Shown here in pieces: positions 1 through 6,712 of a stretch of 10,703 nt of DNA. The notes beneath the pieces were generated by a model. The model saw nothing but the letters and a program-made list of their open reading frames with translations. It was not told the DNA's origin and ran no database searches. The stretch covers positions 1-10,703 of the forward strand of contig WFPH01000179.1 of assembly GCA_015487645.1 (NCBI GenBank), written 5' to 3'. Origin of the DNA: Thermosulfurimonas sp. (GTDB taxonomy: Bacteria > Desulfobacterota > Thermodesulfobacteria > Thermodesulfobacteriales > Thermodesulfobacteriaceae). A program made the translations under genes and the position numbers. The stretch's first letter is position 1. Each line of letters begins with the position of its first letter.

Positions 1-1
1 C

Positions 2-103
2 CTTATTCCTGCCGGAACCGGCCGCGTCTATTACGACATGAAGGCCGAAGAGAAAAAGGCCTTAGAGGCCCAGAAAAAGGCTGACCTAGAACTTCCCCTT
101 TAG
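2..103 (+). CDS. rpoC: RNA polymerase subunit beta' C-terminal end (partial)
   Basis: Only the last 33 codons and the TAG stop are in the window; the gene continues off the left edge. The visible peptide opens with LIPAGTG followed by an R-V-Y-Y-D stretch. This is the conserved motif near the C-terminus of bacterial RNA polymerase beta' (E. coli has LIPAGTGYAYH). A short lysine/glutamate/alanine-rich tail ending in ELPL follows. The beta' subunit forms much of the polymerase catalytic centre in the cytoplasm. A strong intrinsic terminator begins 8 bases after the stop, as expected at the end of an rpoB-rpoC operon. The frame is open from base 2. Identity rests on one short but distinctive motif plus the terminator. 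Confidence 0.85.
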   Translation, partial: LIPAGTGRVYYDMKAEEKKALEAQKKADLELPL

Positions 104-111
104 GGACACCA

Positions 112-142
112 GGAGCGGCCCTTTTGGGCCGCTCCGGTTTTT
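112..142 (+). terminator. Rho-independent terminator after rpoC
   Basis: A perfect 10-bp stem (GGAGCGGCCC at 112-121 and GGGCCGCTCC at 126-135) closes a TTTT loop. GG and a TTTTT run (138-142) follow. This is a textbook intrinsic terminator for rpoC. Read on the minus strand, the same hairpin follows directly after the stop of the small membrane gene but lacks a T-tract on that side, so it is probably not an efficient terminator in that direction. Confidence 0.95.
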
Positions 143-326
143 ATTCCTTAAAAAGTTTTCTGAAGAACCACTCTGAGGGGCAGAAGTTTATGATTCCGGC
201 AAGGAGGCTCATGAGGGCCACGAACCAAAGGAGATATTCTCCCCAAGACCGCCCGGAGCGCATAAGCAAAAGCCCCACCAATAGGATCAACCCCATAAGA
301 ATTCGTTGAGCTCTTAAGGCCTTCAT
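141..326 (-). CDS. Small two-helix membrane protein, DUF2892/YgaP-transmembrane-like
   Basis: This 61-residue protein has two predicted membrane helices (about residues 9-22 and 31-48) separated by a short loop with R-S-G-R-S. It ends in an N-F-C-P motif followed by an aromatic and basic tail. The layout (basic N-terminus, two helices, FCP near the end) matches the DUF2892 / YgaP-transmembrane family of inner-membrane proteins, whose role is not well defined. A ribosome site GGAGGT sits 7 bases before the ATG, and a consensus extended -10 promoter lies just upstream, so this is a real gene and not an antisense shadow. It is convergent with rpoC, and its stop codon lies in the T-tract of the rpoC terminator. 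It follows dus in the same direction but has its own promoter. Family assignment is by pattern and is moderate. Confidence 0.75.
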   Translation of the reverse strand: MKALRAQRILMGLILLVGLLLMRSGRSWGEYLLWFVALMSLLAGIINFCPSEWFFRKLFKE

Positions 327-354
327 TTTAGACCTCCGCTTGGATTCTAGAGCT

Positions 355-363
355 ATTATATCA
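355..363 (-). promoter_or_regulatory. Extended -10 promoter for the small membrane protein gene
   Basis: Read on the minus strand the sequence is TGATATAAT, an exact TGn-TATAAT extended -10 element (TATAAT at 360 to 355). It predicts a start near 348 and a leader of about 20 bases carrying the GGAGGT ribosome site. No good -35 hexamer is seen; the -35 area is instead occupied by the inverted repeat at 365-378. Confidence 0.65.
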
Positions 364-364
364 T

Positions 365-378
365 TTTTGGCCCCAAAA
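365..378. repeat. 14-bp inverted repeat in the -35 area of the small membrane gene promoter
   Basis: TTTTGG (365-370) and CCAAAA (373-378) are perfect inverted arms separated by CC. The dyad lies just upstream of the extended -10 element and just after the dus stop codon. It could be a regulator site. It has no T-tract of the type needed for a terminator. Confidence 0.4.
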
Positions 379-381
379 GTA

Positions 382-1320
382 CTAAGACCGTAATTTTTTC
401 AGGCGGCTGGTCAGGCTCCGGTAGTCCGGAGCGGTGAGGAGATCCGGCAGAAAGGTTCTCTTTCCGGGAATTCCTTTGAAAAGCTGGGCCAAGAAGGCTT
501 TTATCTTTTTGCCAGCGGTTTCGGGGCGGAAGAAGACGCCCATCTCTTCCAGGAGCTCGAGGGCGAAAGCGGCCCTTGCGGTAACATCTTTTGGAAGGGG
601 CTGTTTTTTATGATATTCCTCGAAGATCCAGGGGTTCTTCAGGGCGGCCCGGCCCACCATCACGGCGTGGCAGCCGGTTTCCTGAAAAAGTCTTCCTATA
701 TCGCGCCAGGTAAGTACGTCTCCGTTTCCGATGACAGGGATCTCCCGCCCGAAAAGGGTTACCAGGTCCCGAATACGTTCCCAGCGGGCCCGGCCGGAGA
801 AACCCTCCACCGCCAGCCGGGGATGGAGAACGATGGCCGAGACCCCGGCCGCAAGGAGTCTTTCGGCGATCTTTCCAAGGATATCCCGATCCCAGCCCAG
901 GCGGATCTTGGCCGAGACCGGGATCCCGTGGGCCTTTCCGGCCGAAACCAGGGCCTCGGCACAGGCCGAAAGACGCGCGAGATCCCGGAGGAGCCCCGCC
1001 CCGGCCCCCCGCGAGGCCACCTTCCTCACCGAACAACCCAGGTTGAGATCGAGCCCATCGGGCTTGAGTTCCTGGGCTACGAGTTCCCCGGCCCGGTAAA
1101 TCTTCTCAGGATCGTTTCCGAAAAGCTGGATTACCAGGGGCCTTTCCTCCGGCGTGAAGCGCAAGAGAGGATCGGAAAGGCCCTTCCGGAGGATCATGTC
1201 CGCACTCACGAGTTCCGTCCAGGTGCGGTCGGCCCCGAGACGGCGCAGAAGTTTGCGGAAGGGGGAATGGGTGTAGCCCGCCAGAGGGGCCAGGATGACC
1301 TCGCCCGGCCGAAAATCCAT
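382..1320 (-). CDS. dus: tRNA-dihydrouridine synthase (DusB-like)
   Basis: This 312-residue flavoenzyme should reduce uridine to dihydrouridine in the D-loop of tRNA, using FMN and NADPH. The TIM-barrel signatures are in order: the FMN-binding strand LAPLAGYTHSPFR (residues 10-22), TELVSA (35-40), the catalytic-cysteine loop DLNLGCSVRKV (91-101, Cys96), the substrate-side K-I-R-L-G-W-D segment (Lys138), the H-P-R segment near 166, and IGNGD plus GRAALKNPW for phosphate binding. Length fits the family. The residue after the catalytic Cys is Ser97, where family members nearly always have Pro (GCP). The start lies 6 bases after the tyrS stop with only a weak ribosome site, suggesting translational coupling to tyrS. 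The exact subtype (DusA, B or C) cannot be fixed by eye; the short C-terminal domain and motif wording favour the DusB group. Confidence 0.92.
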   Translation of the reverse strand: MDFRPGEVILAPLAGYTHSPFRKLLRRLGADRTWTELVSADMILRKGLSDPLLRFTPEERPLVIQLFGNDPEKIYRAGELVAQELKPDGLDLNLGCSVRKVASRGAGAGLLRDLARLSACAEALVSAGKAHGIPVSAKIRLGWDRDILGKIAERLLAAGVSAIVLHPRLAVEGFSGRARWERIRDLVTLFGREIPVIGNGDVLTWRDIGRLFQETGCHAVMVGRAALKNPWIFEEYHKKQPLPKDVTARAAFALELLEEMGVFFRPETAGKKIKAFLAQLFKGIPGKRTFLPDLLTAPDYRSLTSRLKKLRS

Positions 1321-1326
1321 GAAAGA

Positions 1327-2544
1327 TTAGGCCTTTACCAGAACTCGGAGGAAGCGTTTTTTGCCGATACGAAGGTGATACTCTCCCGGCTGAAATTCGA
1401 AATTTTCTTCCCGCAGGGCTTCCCCCTCAATGAACTTCACGGCCCCCTGGCTCACCAGGCGTTTGCCTTCGGAGGTGCTCTTCACCAGACCGGCCTCCTT
1501 GAGAAGACCGGGCAACCAGACGCTTCCCGGGGAGACCCGCACTTCGGGAGCGTCTTTCGGGATCTCGCGCCGGGCGAAGACCCGCTCGAACTCTTCGGCG
1601 GCTTCCCGGGCTGCGGTTTCGGAATGGAACTGGGCCACGATGGTCATGGCCAGCTGTTTCTTGACCTCCTTGGGATGCTTCCGCCCTTCGGCCACGGCCC
1701 TTTTCAGGGCTTCGATTTCTTCTAAAGGAAGGTCGGTAAGGAGCTCATAGTAGCGCCACATGAGTTCATCCGAGATGGACATGAGCTTTCCGAACATCTC
1801 CTGAGGAGGCTCGGTAATACCTACGTAATTGCCCAGGCTCTTTGACATCTTCTGGACCCCGTCGAGGCCTTCCAGAATGGGCACGGTCAGAATGACCTGG
1901 GGCTCCTGGCCGTACTCCCGCTGGATCTCCCGGCCCACGAGGAGGTTGAAAAGTTGATCGGTGCCTCCGAGCTCTACGTCGGCTCGAAGGGCCACAGAGT
2001 CGTAAGCCTGGATCAGGGGATAAATCAGTTCGTGAATGGCGATGGGACGATGGGCCTCGAACCTCTTTTTGAAATCCTCGCGCTCGAGCATGCGGGCCAC
2101 GGTGTATTTGGCACAAAGACGAATGAAGTCTTCAGCCGTCATCTTGCTCATCCACTCGCTGTTGAAGACCACCCTGGTTTTTTCGGGATCGAGGATCTTG
2201 AAGACCTGATCGGCATAGGTTCTGGCGTTCTCAAGCACCTGCTCCCGGGTAAGCGGGGGTCTGGTCTCGGAGCGCCCGGAAGGATCCCCGATCATAGCCG
2301 TGAAATCCCCGATGAGGAAATAGATTTCGTGGCCCAGGTCCTGAAAGTGTCGCATTTTGCGCAGGAGAACCGTATGCCCCAGATGGAGATCCGGAGCCGT
2401 GGGATCGAAACCGGCCTTGATTCTCAGGGGCTGGCCGGTTTCCGCCGCACGTCTAAGTTTGGCCAGCAGTTCCTCCTCTTCCACGATGTCTACCGTGCCG
2501 CGTTTGAGGTATGCTAGGGCCTCCTCTGGCGAAAGTGTGGCCAT
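1327..2544 (-). CDS. tyrS: Tyrosyl-tRNA synthetase (KMSKS type)
   Basis: This 405-residue class I aminoacyl-tRNA synthetase joins tyrosine to tRNA-Tyr in the cytoplasm using ATP. The nucleotide-binding signature is PTAPDLHLGH (residues 48-57), the tyrosine-pocket segment includes YPLIQAYDS (175-183) and GGTDQLFN (193-200), and the second ATP signature is KMSKS (232-236). The canonical KMSKS (not KFGKS) and overall length place it in the TyrRS type 2 (TyrZ-like) group. The C-terminal 70 or so residues form an S4 RNA-binding domain. An AGGAGG ribosome site lies 10 bases before the ATG. The gene sits 71 bases after hypE and 6 bases before dus, pairing tRNA charging with tRNA modification. Confidence 0.97.
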   Translation of the reverse strand: MATLSPEEALAYLKRGTVDIVEEEELLAKLRRAAETGQPLRIKAGFDPTAPDLHLGHTVLLRKMRHFQDLGHEIYFLIGDFTAMIGDPSGRSETRPPLTREQVLENARTYADQVFKILDPEKTRVVFNSEWMSKMTAEDFIRLCAKYTVARMLEREDFKKRFEAHRPIAIHELIYPLIQAYDSVALRADVELGGTDQLFNLLVGREIQREYGQEPQVILTVPILEGLDGVQKMSKSLGNYVGITEPPQEMFGKLMSISDELMWRYYELLTDLPLEEIEALKRAVAEGRKHPKEVKKQLAMTIVAQFHSETAAREAAEEFERVFARREIPKDAPEVRVSPGSVWLPGLLKEAGLVKSTSEGKRLVSQGAVKFIEGEALREENFEFQPGEYHLRIGKKRFLRVLVKA

Positions 2545-2577
2545 CTTCTCTGGTCCTCCTGAGGTTTTTTTTCTGGG

Positions 2578-2606
2578 TTTTTAACTCCGAAAAACGGGCT
2601 CTTCAA
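2578..2606 (-). promoter_or_regulatory. Possible sigma-70 promoter for tyrS-dus
   Basis: In the 71-bp gap between hypE and tyrS the minus strand reads TTGAAG (2606-2601), a 17-base spacer, then TAAAAA (2583-2578). Both boxes match the consensus at four of six positions. It could make tyrS-dus independent of the upstream amrS-hypE transcript. The match is weak and no terminator is seen after hypE, so read-through is equally possible. Confidence 0.35.
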
Positions 2607-2615
2607 TAGGTGGAA

Positions 2616-3632
2616 TCAGCAAATGCGGGGGAGGGGCTCTCCGGTCAGCACCGGGAGGATGCGTTCGCCACCTATCTGGGTGCGAAGGATTACCAGGGGT
2701 TTGGAGGGCTTCGCCTGCACCCGGCCGATGATCCGGGCGCTACGGCCCTCGGGGAATTCTCTTAGGATCTCAAGGGCCTTCTTGCCGGCTCCGCTCTCCA
2801 CCACGGCCACGAAACGGCCTTCACAGGCCAGATAAAGGGGATCCAGCCCCAGGATCTCACTGCCTCCCCGGACGGCCGGGCTTATGGGGAGGGAGTCTTC
2901 CTCGATCACCATAGAAAGCCCGGCTTCTTCGGCCAGTTCGTTCAAGGTGGTGGCCAGGCCTCCGCGGGTGGGATCTCGCAGGGCGTGAAGAGCCGGGCCA
3001 AGTTCTTCTATCAGAGCCTTCACCATGGGCCAGACCGGGGCGGAGTCGCTTTGAAGGCCTTTTAAGGGTAGACCCTCCCGGGCGGCCAGCACGGCCAGAC
3101 CATGCTCTCCCAAGGTTCCGGAGATCAGGATTTCATCTTTCGGCTGAATGCGTCGGGGATGAGGGGCCGGAGAGGCCACGATTCGTCCGAGACCACTGGT
3201 ATTCACATAAAGGCGGTCGCCCTTGCCTTTGGGGACTACTTTGGTGTCTCCACAGACGATTTTTACGCCCATCCTTTGGGCCGCTTCGGCCATGGAGGTC
3301 ACGACCCGGCGCAGATCCTCGATTAGCAGGCCTTCTTCCAGGATGAACCCGCAGGAAAGGTAGAGGGGTTCCGCTCCCGCCATGGCGAGATCGTTCACCG
3401 TGCCGTGGACGGCCAGTGATCCGATATCCCCTCCGGGAAAAAAGATGGGATCCACCACGAAGCTGTCGGTGGTGAAGGCCAGGGAATCCTCTTTGATCTC
3501 GAGAGAGACGGCGTCGAGGAGGGCGCTCTCACCGGAAAAGGCCCGGAGAAAAATTTCCCGGATCAAACGGTGGGTGGCCCGTCCCCCGCTTCCATGATCC
3601 AGAAGAATGACCTCTTCAGGCCCAGCACCCAT
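2616..3632 (-). CDS. hypE: NiFe-hydrogenase maturation factor HypE (carbamoyl dehydratase)
   Basis: This 338-residue member of the PurM/ThiL-like superfamily dehydrates the carbamoyl group passed from HypF to its C-terminal cysteine, giving the thiocyanate that supplies CN ligands to the NiFe site. The sequence shows the N-terminal ILLDHGSGGRATHRLI motif (residues 9-24), the TTDSFVVDP strand (54-62), the GTVNDLAMAGAEP segment (77-89), the VCGDTKVV nucleotide site, and DPTRGGLATTLNE in the second domain. It ends exactly in PRIC (335-338), the carbamoylated tail, so the protein looks intact and active. The ATG lies inside the end of amrS (17-bp overlap), with GGAG 9 bases upstream. No hypF, hypC or hypD is visible, so its partners must lie elsewhere. 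Confidence 0.97.
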   Translation of the reverse strand: MGAGPEEVILLDHGSGGRATHRLIREIFLRAFSGESALLDAVSLEIKEDSLAFTTDSFVVDPIFFPGGDIGSLAVHGTVNDLAMAGAEPLYLSCGFILEEGLLIEDLRRVVTSMAEAAQRMGVKIVCGDTKVVPKGKGDRLYVNTSGLGRIVASPAPHPRRIQPKDEILISGTLGEHGLAVLAAREGLPLKGLQSDSAPVWPMVKALIEELGPALHALRDPTRGGLATTLNELAEEAGLSMVIEEDSLPISPAVRGGSEILGLDPLYLACEGRFVAVVESGAGKKALEILREFPEGRSARIIGRVQAKPSKPLVILRTQIGGERILPVLTGEPLPRIC

Positions 3633-4632
3633 CTATGCGAGCTCCGCACTCCGGACAGGTGCCTTCTTCGGTAATCTCGTTTCTGAGGATTCTGAAACCG
3701 TAGCGCTTGATGAGGAGTTTATTGCAGGACCAACAATAGGTGTTCTCCCCCTTATCGCCGGGGATGTTGCCAGTGTACACATATTTGAGACCCTCCTCGC
3801 GGCCGATGTAGTAAGCCTTTTGCAGAGTTTCGATGGGAGTAGGAGGGCGTGTCAGGAGCTTGTAAGTGGGATAAAAGCGGGTCACATGCCAGGGGGTCTC
3901 GGGCCCCAGTTCGTCCCGGATGAAACGGGCTATTTCTCGCAATTCTTCGGGATCGTCATTTTCACCGGGTATGATCAGAGTGGTGATCTCGAGCCAGACC
4001 CCCTGGCGCTTGAGGTGTCTCAGGGTCTCAAGGACCGGTTTTAAACGGGCCCGACAGTGCCGCTGGTAGAAATCCTCCCGAAAGGCCTTAAGATCTATAT
4101 TGGCCGCATGGAGATGAGGGTGGACAATCTCCAGGGCCTCTGGGGTCATGTAACCGTTGGAAACAAACACGTTTTTGAGCCCTTTTTCCGAGGCCAGACG
4201 GGCACAGTCGAGGGCGAATTCGAAGTATATGGTGGGTTCGGTGTAAGTATAGGAGATGGAACGCGCCCCCGAGCGCAGGGCTTCTTCTACCACTCTTTCC
4301 GGACTCATGGATTCGCCGGTCACGTAACCATAATGTCTGGGGAACTGCGAGATCTCGAAGTTCTGACAGAAATCACACTGAAAATTGCACCCCACGGTCG
4401 CAATGGAGTAGCTGAGGGTCCCGGGGAGAAAGTGAAAGAGGGGTTTCTTTTCTATGGGATCTACGTGGTGAGCAATGACCTGTCCGTAAACCACACTATA
4501 AAGCACGCCCTCCTCGTTTTTCCGTACACCACAGAGGCCGGTCTTCCCCGGGGGGATGCGACACCGATGGTGGCAAAGATGACACTTGACCTCACCACCC
4601 TCCAGCCGGTCGTAAAGAAGAGCCTCACGCAT
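3616..4632 (-). CDS. amrS: AmmeMemoRadiSam system radical SAM enzyme AmrS
   Basis: This 338-residue radical SAM protein binds a 4Fe-4S cluster and S-adenosylmethionine through C82-x3-C86-x2-C89 in the segment CNFQCDFCQN. The N-terminus carries four further cysteines (C17, C20, C24, C34) in a CHLC...GLCGVR region typical of AmrS and its pyruvate-formate-lyase-activase-like relatives. The middle holds SYTYTEPTIYFEFA and NIDLKAF barrel motifs. The C-terminus has a zinc-ribbon-like pair, C300-x2-C303 and C326-x2-C329. In many genomes this family partners with AMMECR1 and Memo proteins; the substrate is unknown to me, and neither partner is visible here. An AAGGAGGG ribosome site lies a few bases before the ATG. 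The gene leads the minus-strand train and overlaps hypE by 17 bp, a strong sign of translational coupling. Confidence 0.92.
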   Translation of the reverse strand: MREALLYDRLEGGEVKCHLCHHRCRIPPGKTGLCGVRKNEEGVLYSVVYGQVIAHHVDPIEKKPLFHFLPGTLSYSIATVGCNFQCDFCQNFEISQFPRHYGYVTGESMSPERVVEEALRSGARSISYTYTEPTIYFEFALDCARLASEKGLKNVFVSNGYMTPEALEIVHPHLHAANIDLKAFREDFYQRHCRARLKPVLETLRHLKRQGVWLEITTLIIPGENDDPEELREIARFIRDELGPETPWHVTRFYPTYKLLTRPPTPIETLQKAYYIGREEGLKYVYTGNIPGDKGENTYCWSCNKLLIKRYGFRILRNEITEEGTCPECGARIDGCWA

Positions 4633-4649
4633 TCAACCCTCCTTTTTCT

Positions 4650-4678
4650 AAGATAAGACCAGATCTCCTGGTCCGCAA
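4650..4678 (-). promoter_or_regulatory. Candidate amrS promoter with a dyad in its spacer
   Basis: On the minus strand TTGCGG (4678-4673), a 17-base spacer and TATCTT (4655-4650) form a plausible but weak sigma-70 promoter ahead of the amrS ribosome site. The spacer is almost filled by an inverted repeat, GACCAG (4657-4662) and CTGGTC (4668-4673) around ATCTC, placed where a repressor could block polymerase. Confidence 0.35.
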
Positions 4679-4688
4679 ATTTGTTCGG

Positions 4689-4717
4689 TTGATCCTGAGG
4701 GAAAAATTCGGTAATAA
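4689..4717 (+). promoter_or_regulatory. Candidate promoter for the HIT gene
   Basis: TTGATC (4689-4694), 17 bases, then TAATAA (4712-4717) lies about 30 bases before the HIT start codon. The boxes match consensus at four and three of six positions, so this is a weak call. It is the best spaced pair in the divergent region. Confidence 0.3.
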
Positions 4718-4747
4718 CTTCAAAGAGTCCCGGCAAAGGAGGCTGGT

Positions 4748-5107
4748 ATGGCGGAATGCATCTTCTGCAAGATTATCAAAGGTGAGATCCCTTCAAAGAA
4801 GGTCTATGAAGACGATAGGGCTTATGCTTTTCACGACATCAACCCGGTGGCTCCCACGCATATTCTGATCATCCCCAAGAAACACCTGGCCGGGATTTAC
4901 GAAATGTCTGAAGAGGATCGCGAGATGGTGGGACATCTCTTCTGGGTGGCCCGCAAAATAGCCGAGGAACTGGAGCTTTCTCCGGCCAAGGATCCCACCC
5001 GGGGTTATCGTCTGGTCATCAACTCCGGGCCGATGGCCGGTCAGACGGTCTTTCATCTCCACCTTCATCTTCTTGGCGGTCGGGAGATGGGCTGGCCTCC
5101 GGGCTAG
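4748..5107 (+). CDS. HIT-family (HINT-like) nucleotide hydrolase
   Basis: This 119-residue cytoplasmic protein belongs to the histidine triad family, small phosphoramidase or nucleotidyl hydrolases of the HINT branch. The active-site triad H103-L-H105-L-H107-L-L is intact, with His105 the expected catalytic residue, and is preceded by the NSGPMAGQTV loop. The N-terminus has the C4-I-F-C7 pair that binds zinc in many members, and the family opening FCKIIKGEIPS. It ends in the usual GGR...WPPG. Length is normal. A GGAGG ribosome site lies 7 bases before the ATG. Expressed alone and divergent from amrS, it converges on the CDF transporter: its last 89 bases are antisense to that gene's C-terminal codons. 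The in vivo substrate cannot be told from sequence. Confidence 0.95.
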   Translation: MAECIFCKIIKGEIPSKKVYEDDRAYAFHDINPVAPTHILIIPKKHLAGIYEMSEEDREMVGHLFWVARKIAEELELSPAKDPTRGYRLVINSGPMAGQTVFHLHLHLLGGREMGWPPG

Positions 5108-5969
5108 AGCCTTCGTAAGGCTCCAGGTGGACCACTACATCAATGACTTGGCGGTGTCGAGAAAGTAGGGTCTTTTTGACCTTTTCGGAGATACGATGGC
5201 CTTCGCGGACGGATAGTTCCGGATCCACCTGGATATGGAGGTCCACCAGGGTGTGTCCGGCGTGTTTGCGGGCCCGCACCCGGTGGGCATCGCGCACACC
5301 CTGGATCTTCAGGACCTCTTCTCGAATTTTCCGGGCCTCGGAGGCCTCCACCCCGTCACAGAGTTCCATCACTCCGGGCCTTATGATGCCCCAGGCGGCC
5401 TTGAGAATGAAAAGCGAGACCACGATGGATCCCACCGGGTCAAAGAAGGCCAGTTCCGACCGCCAGGCTGCTAGGCTGGCCCCCAGGAGGGCCGGAATGG
5501 AGCTTAGGGCATCCGAGCGGTGGTGGTGAGCATTGGCCACTACGGCCGGTGAACCGGCCTTAAGACCGACCCTGAGCGTGAGACGGTAAAGGGCCTCCTT
5601 CACTCCTAGGGAGAGAGCCGGAGGGATAAGGACCCATAGGGGAAGGGGAGATCTTGGCTGGCAGGCCTTCAGGGAAAGTAGGGCCTTGGCGATGAGTCCA
5701 AAACCCGTGGCCGCCAGCAGCAGGCCAATAACCACGGCTGAAAGGGTTTCAATCCGTCGGTGTCCGTAAGGATGACATTCATCAGGGGGAGCGCTTCCGT
5801 ACCGCAGCCCCAAGAGAGCCAGAAAATCCGTGGCCAGATCCGAAAGACTGTGGAGACCATCCGCCAATACCGCCTGACTCTGGCCCCACCAGCCGGCCAG
5901 GATCTTGAAGAAGGCCAGAAAGACGTTGACAGCCGCTCCCAGAAGGGTTACGCGGTAGAGGCTTGTCAT
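5019..5969 (-). CDS. Cation diffusion facilitator family metal exporter
   Basis: This 316-residue inner-membrane transporter should export divalent metal (Zn, Fe, Mn, Co or Cd) in exchange for protons. Visible membrane segments include about residues 6-28, 30-56, 76-98, 110-130 and 158-190. The membrane metal site is H40-x3-D44 in ADGLHSLSD and H149-x3-D153 in HHHRSDALSS, with the family HPYGHRRIE loop at 66-74. From about 205 a cytoplasmic ferredoxin-like domain follows (ARKHAGHTLVDLHIQVDP, then VVVHLEP). The last 30 or so residues are a Pro/Ser/Asp/Arg-rich tail with no family character, encoded antisense to the HIT gene. The start overlaps the UPF0280 stop as ATGA, so the gene is translationally coupled. 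Metal specificity cannot be set; the His/Asp site is compatible with zinc. Confidence 0.93.
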   Translation of the reverse strand: MTSLYRVTLLGAAVNVFLAFFKILAGWWGQSQAVLADGLHSLSDLATDFLALLGLRYGSAPPDECHPYGHRRIETLSAVVIGLLLAATGFGLIAKALLSLKACQPRSPLPLWVLIPPALSLGVKEALYRLTLRVGLKAGSPAVVANAHHHRSDALSSIPALLGASLAAWRSELAFFDPVGSIVVSLFILKAAWGIIRPGVMELCDGVEASEARKIREEVLKIQGVRDAHRVRARKHAGHTLVDLHIQVDPELSVREGHRISEKVKKTLLSRHRQVIDVVVHLEPYEGSSPEASPSPDRQEDEGGDERPSDRPSARS

Positions 5970-6712
5970 AGGGGTACCAGTTCCACCGCGGGCCCGTAGG
6001 CCCCGATTTCCCCTCCCGCTATAACTACCACACCCAGAAGACCCGGAATCTCTTCGGCGAGCGCCAGGACCCTTTTCAGGGACTTACGACCTTTGACCAG
6101 ATTGGCCAGAGCCGTGGCCGCGGCATCCGCGAGCGCCGTGTCTCTGGCAATGACACAGACGGCCTCCGCCCGGCCAAAAGAAAGACTGTGTCCGATCTTT
6201 CCCGAGGAGGTGCAGACCCCGCAAGGCATGAGATCCGCCGAGATTTTGAGACCAAGCCGTCCCGAAAGGGAAGAGTCTCCGGCGAAAAGGGCCACCGTGG
6301 CCGAACGCTTCAGGGCCAGGAAGACATCTCCTCCGTTTTCCACCACTATCTGGGAGGTGAGACCTTCAGTCAGGAATCGGCGTCCCACGGCCTCGGCGAT
6401 GGCTCCGGCTACGGCGGCCATGGGGCCAACCCGGGCCGTCCGTCCGGCCGCGAGCATGCGTTTCACGATCTCCGGGGCTTTCGGATCCACAGGGAGCGGT
6501 TTGAGGGCCGTGAGAAACTCCGGGTGTTCCCGGAGATAGATTTCAAGAGGCCTCCGAATCTCTCTTACCACCCGCAGTCCCTCCAGGGAGAGGTCTCTTT
6601 CGGCCAGGATGGCCAGATCGGTTTCGCGATAGACCACCCGAAAGGCCAGAAGCCTTTCCCCCGGCCTAAGCCAGGTGCGGTAATGGCGGATTTCACTGGA
6701 GGTCACCGGCAT
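5966..6712 (-). CDS. UPF0280 family protein (ApbE-like fold)
   Basis: This 248-residue protein matches the UPF0280 family, classed with the ApbE-like superfamily (ApbE proteins attach FMN to proteins). Conserved blocks are the opening Y-R-T-W with the RETDL strand, the glycine-rich VGPMAAVAGAIAEAVG helix (residues 95-110), VENGGDVF (124-131), the CTSSGKIGHSLSFG loop (167-180) and ALADAAATALAN near 195-206. These parallel the nucleotide- and metal-binding loops of ApbE, but the function is not established, so I name no reaction. There is no signal peptide or lipobox, so it should be cytoplasmic. The start overlaps the fumarase beta gene by 20 bp and the end overlaps the CDF gene by 4 bp, so all three are one operon. 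Confidence 0.88.
   Translation of the reverse strand: MPVTSSEIRHYRTWLRPGERLLAFRVVYRETDLAILAERDLSLEGLRVVREIRRPLEIYLREHPEFLTALKPLPVDPKAPEIVKRMLAAGRTARVGPMAAVAGAIAEAVGRRFLTEGLTSQIVVENGGDVFLALKRSATVALFAGDSSLSGRLGLKISADLMPCGVCTSSGKIGHSLSFGRAEAVCVIARDTALADAAATALANLVKGRKSLKRVLALAEEIPGLLGVVVIAGGEIGAYGPAVELVPL

Noticed and set aside
610..1725. 371-codon open frame on + across dus and tyrS
   Set aside because: It lies antisense to two well-recognised genes, has no family character and no ribosome site, and is rich in P, G and R as expected for the complement of GC-rich coding DNA.
1954..2517. 187-codon open frame on + inside tyrS
   Set aside because: Antisense shadow of the TyrRS catalytic domain; no recognisable motif.
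4461..4736. 91-codon open frame on - spanning the amrS start and the divergent promoter region
   Set aside because: It overlaps the start of amrS in another frame and has no ribosome site or family match; amrS has a clear start and site.
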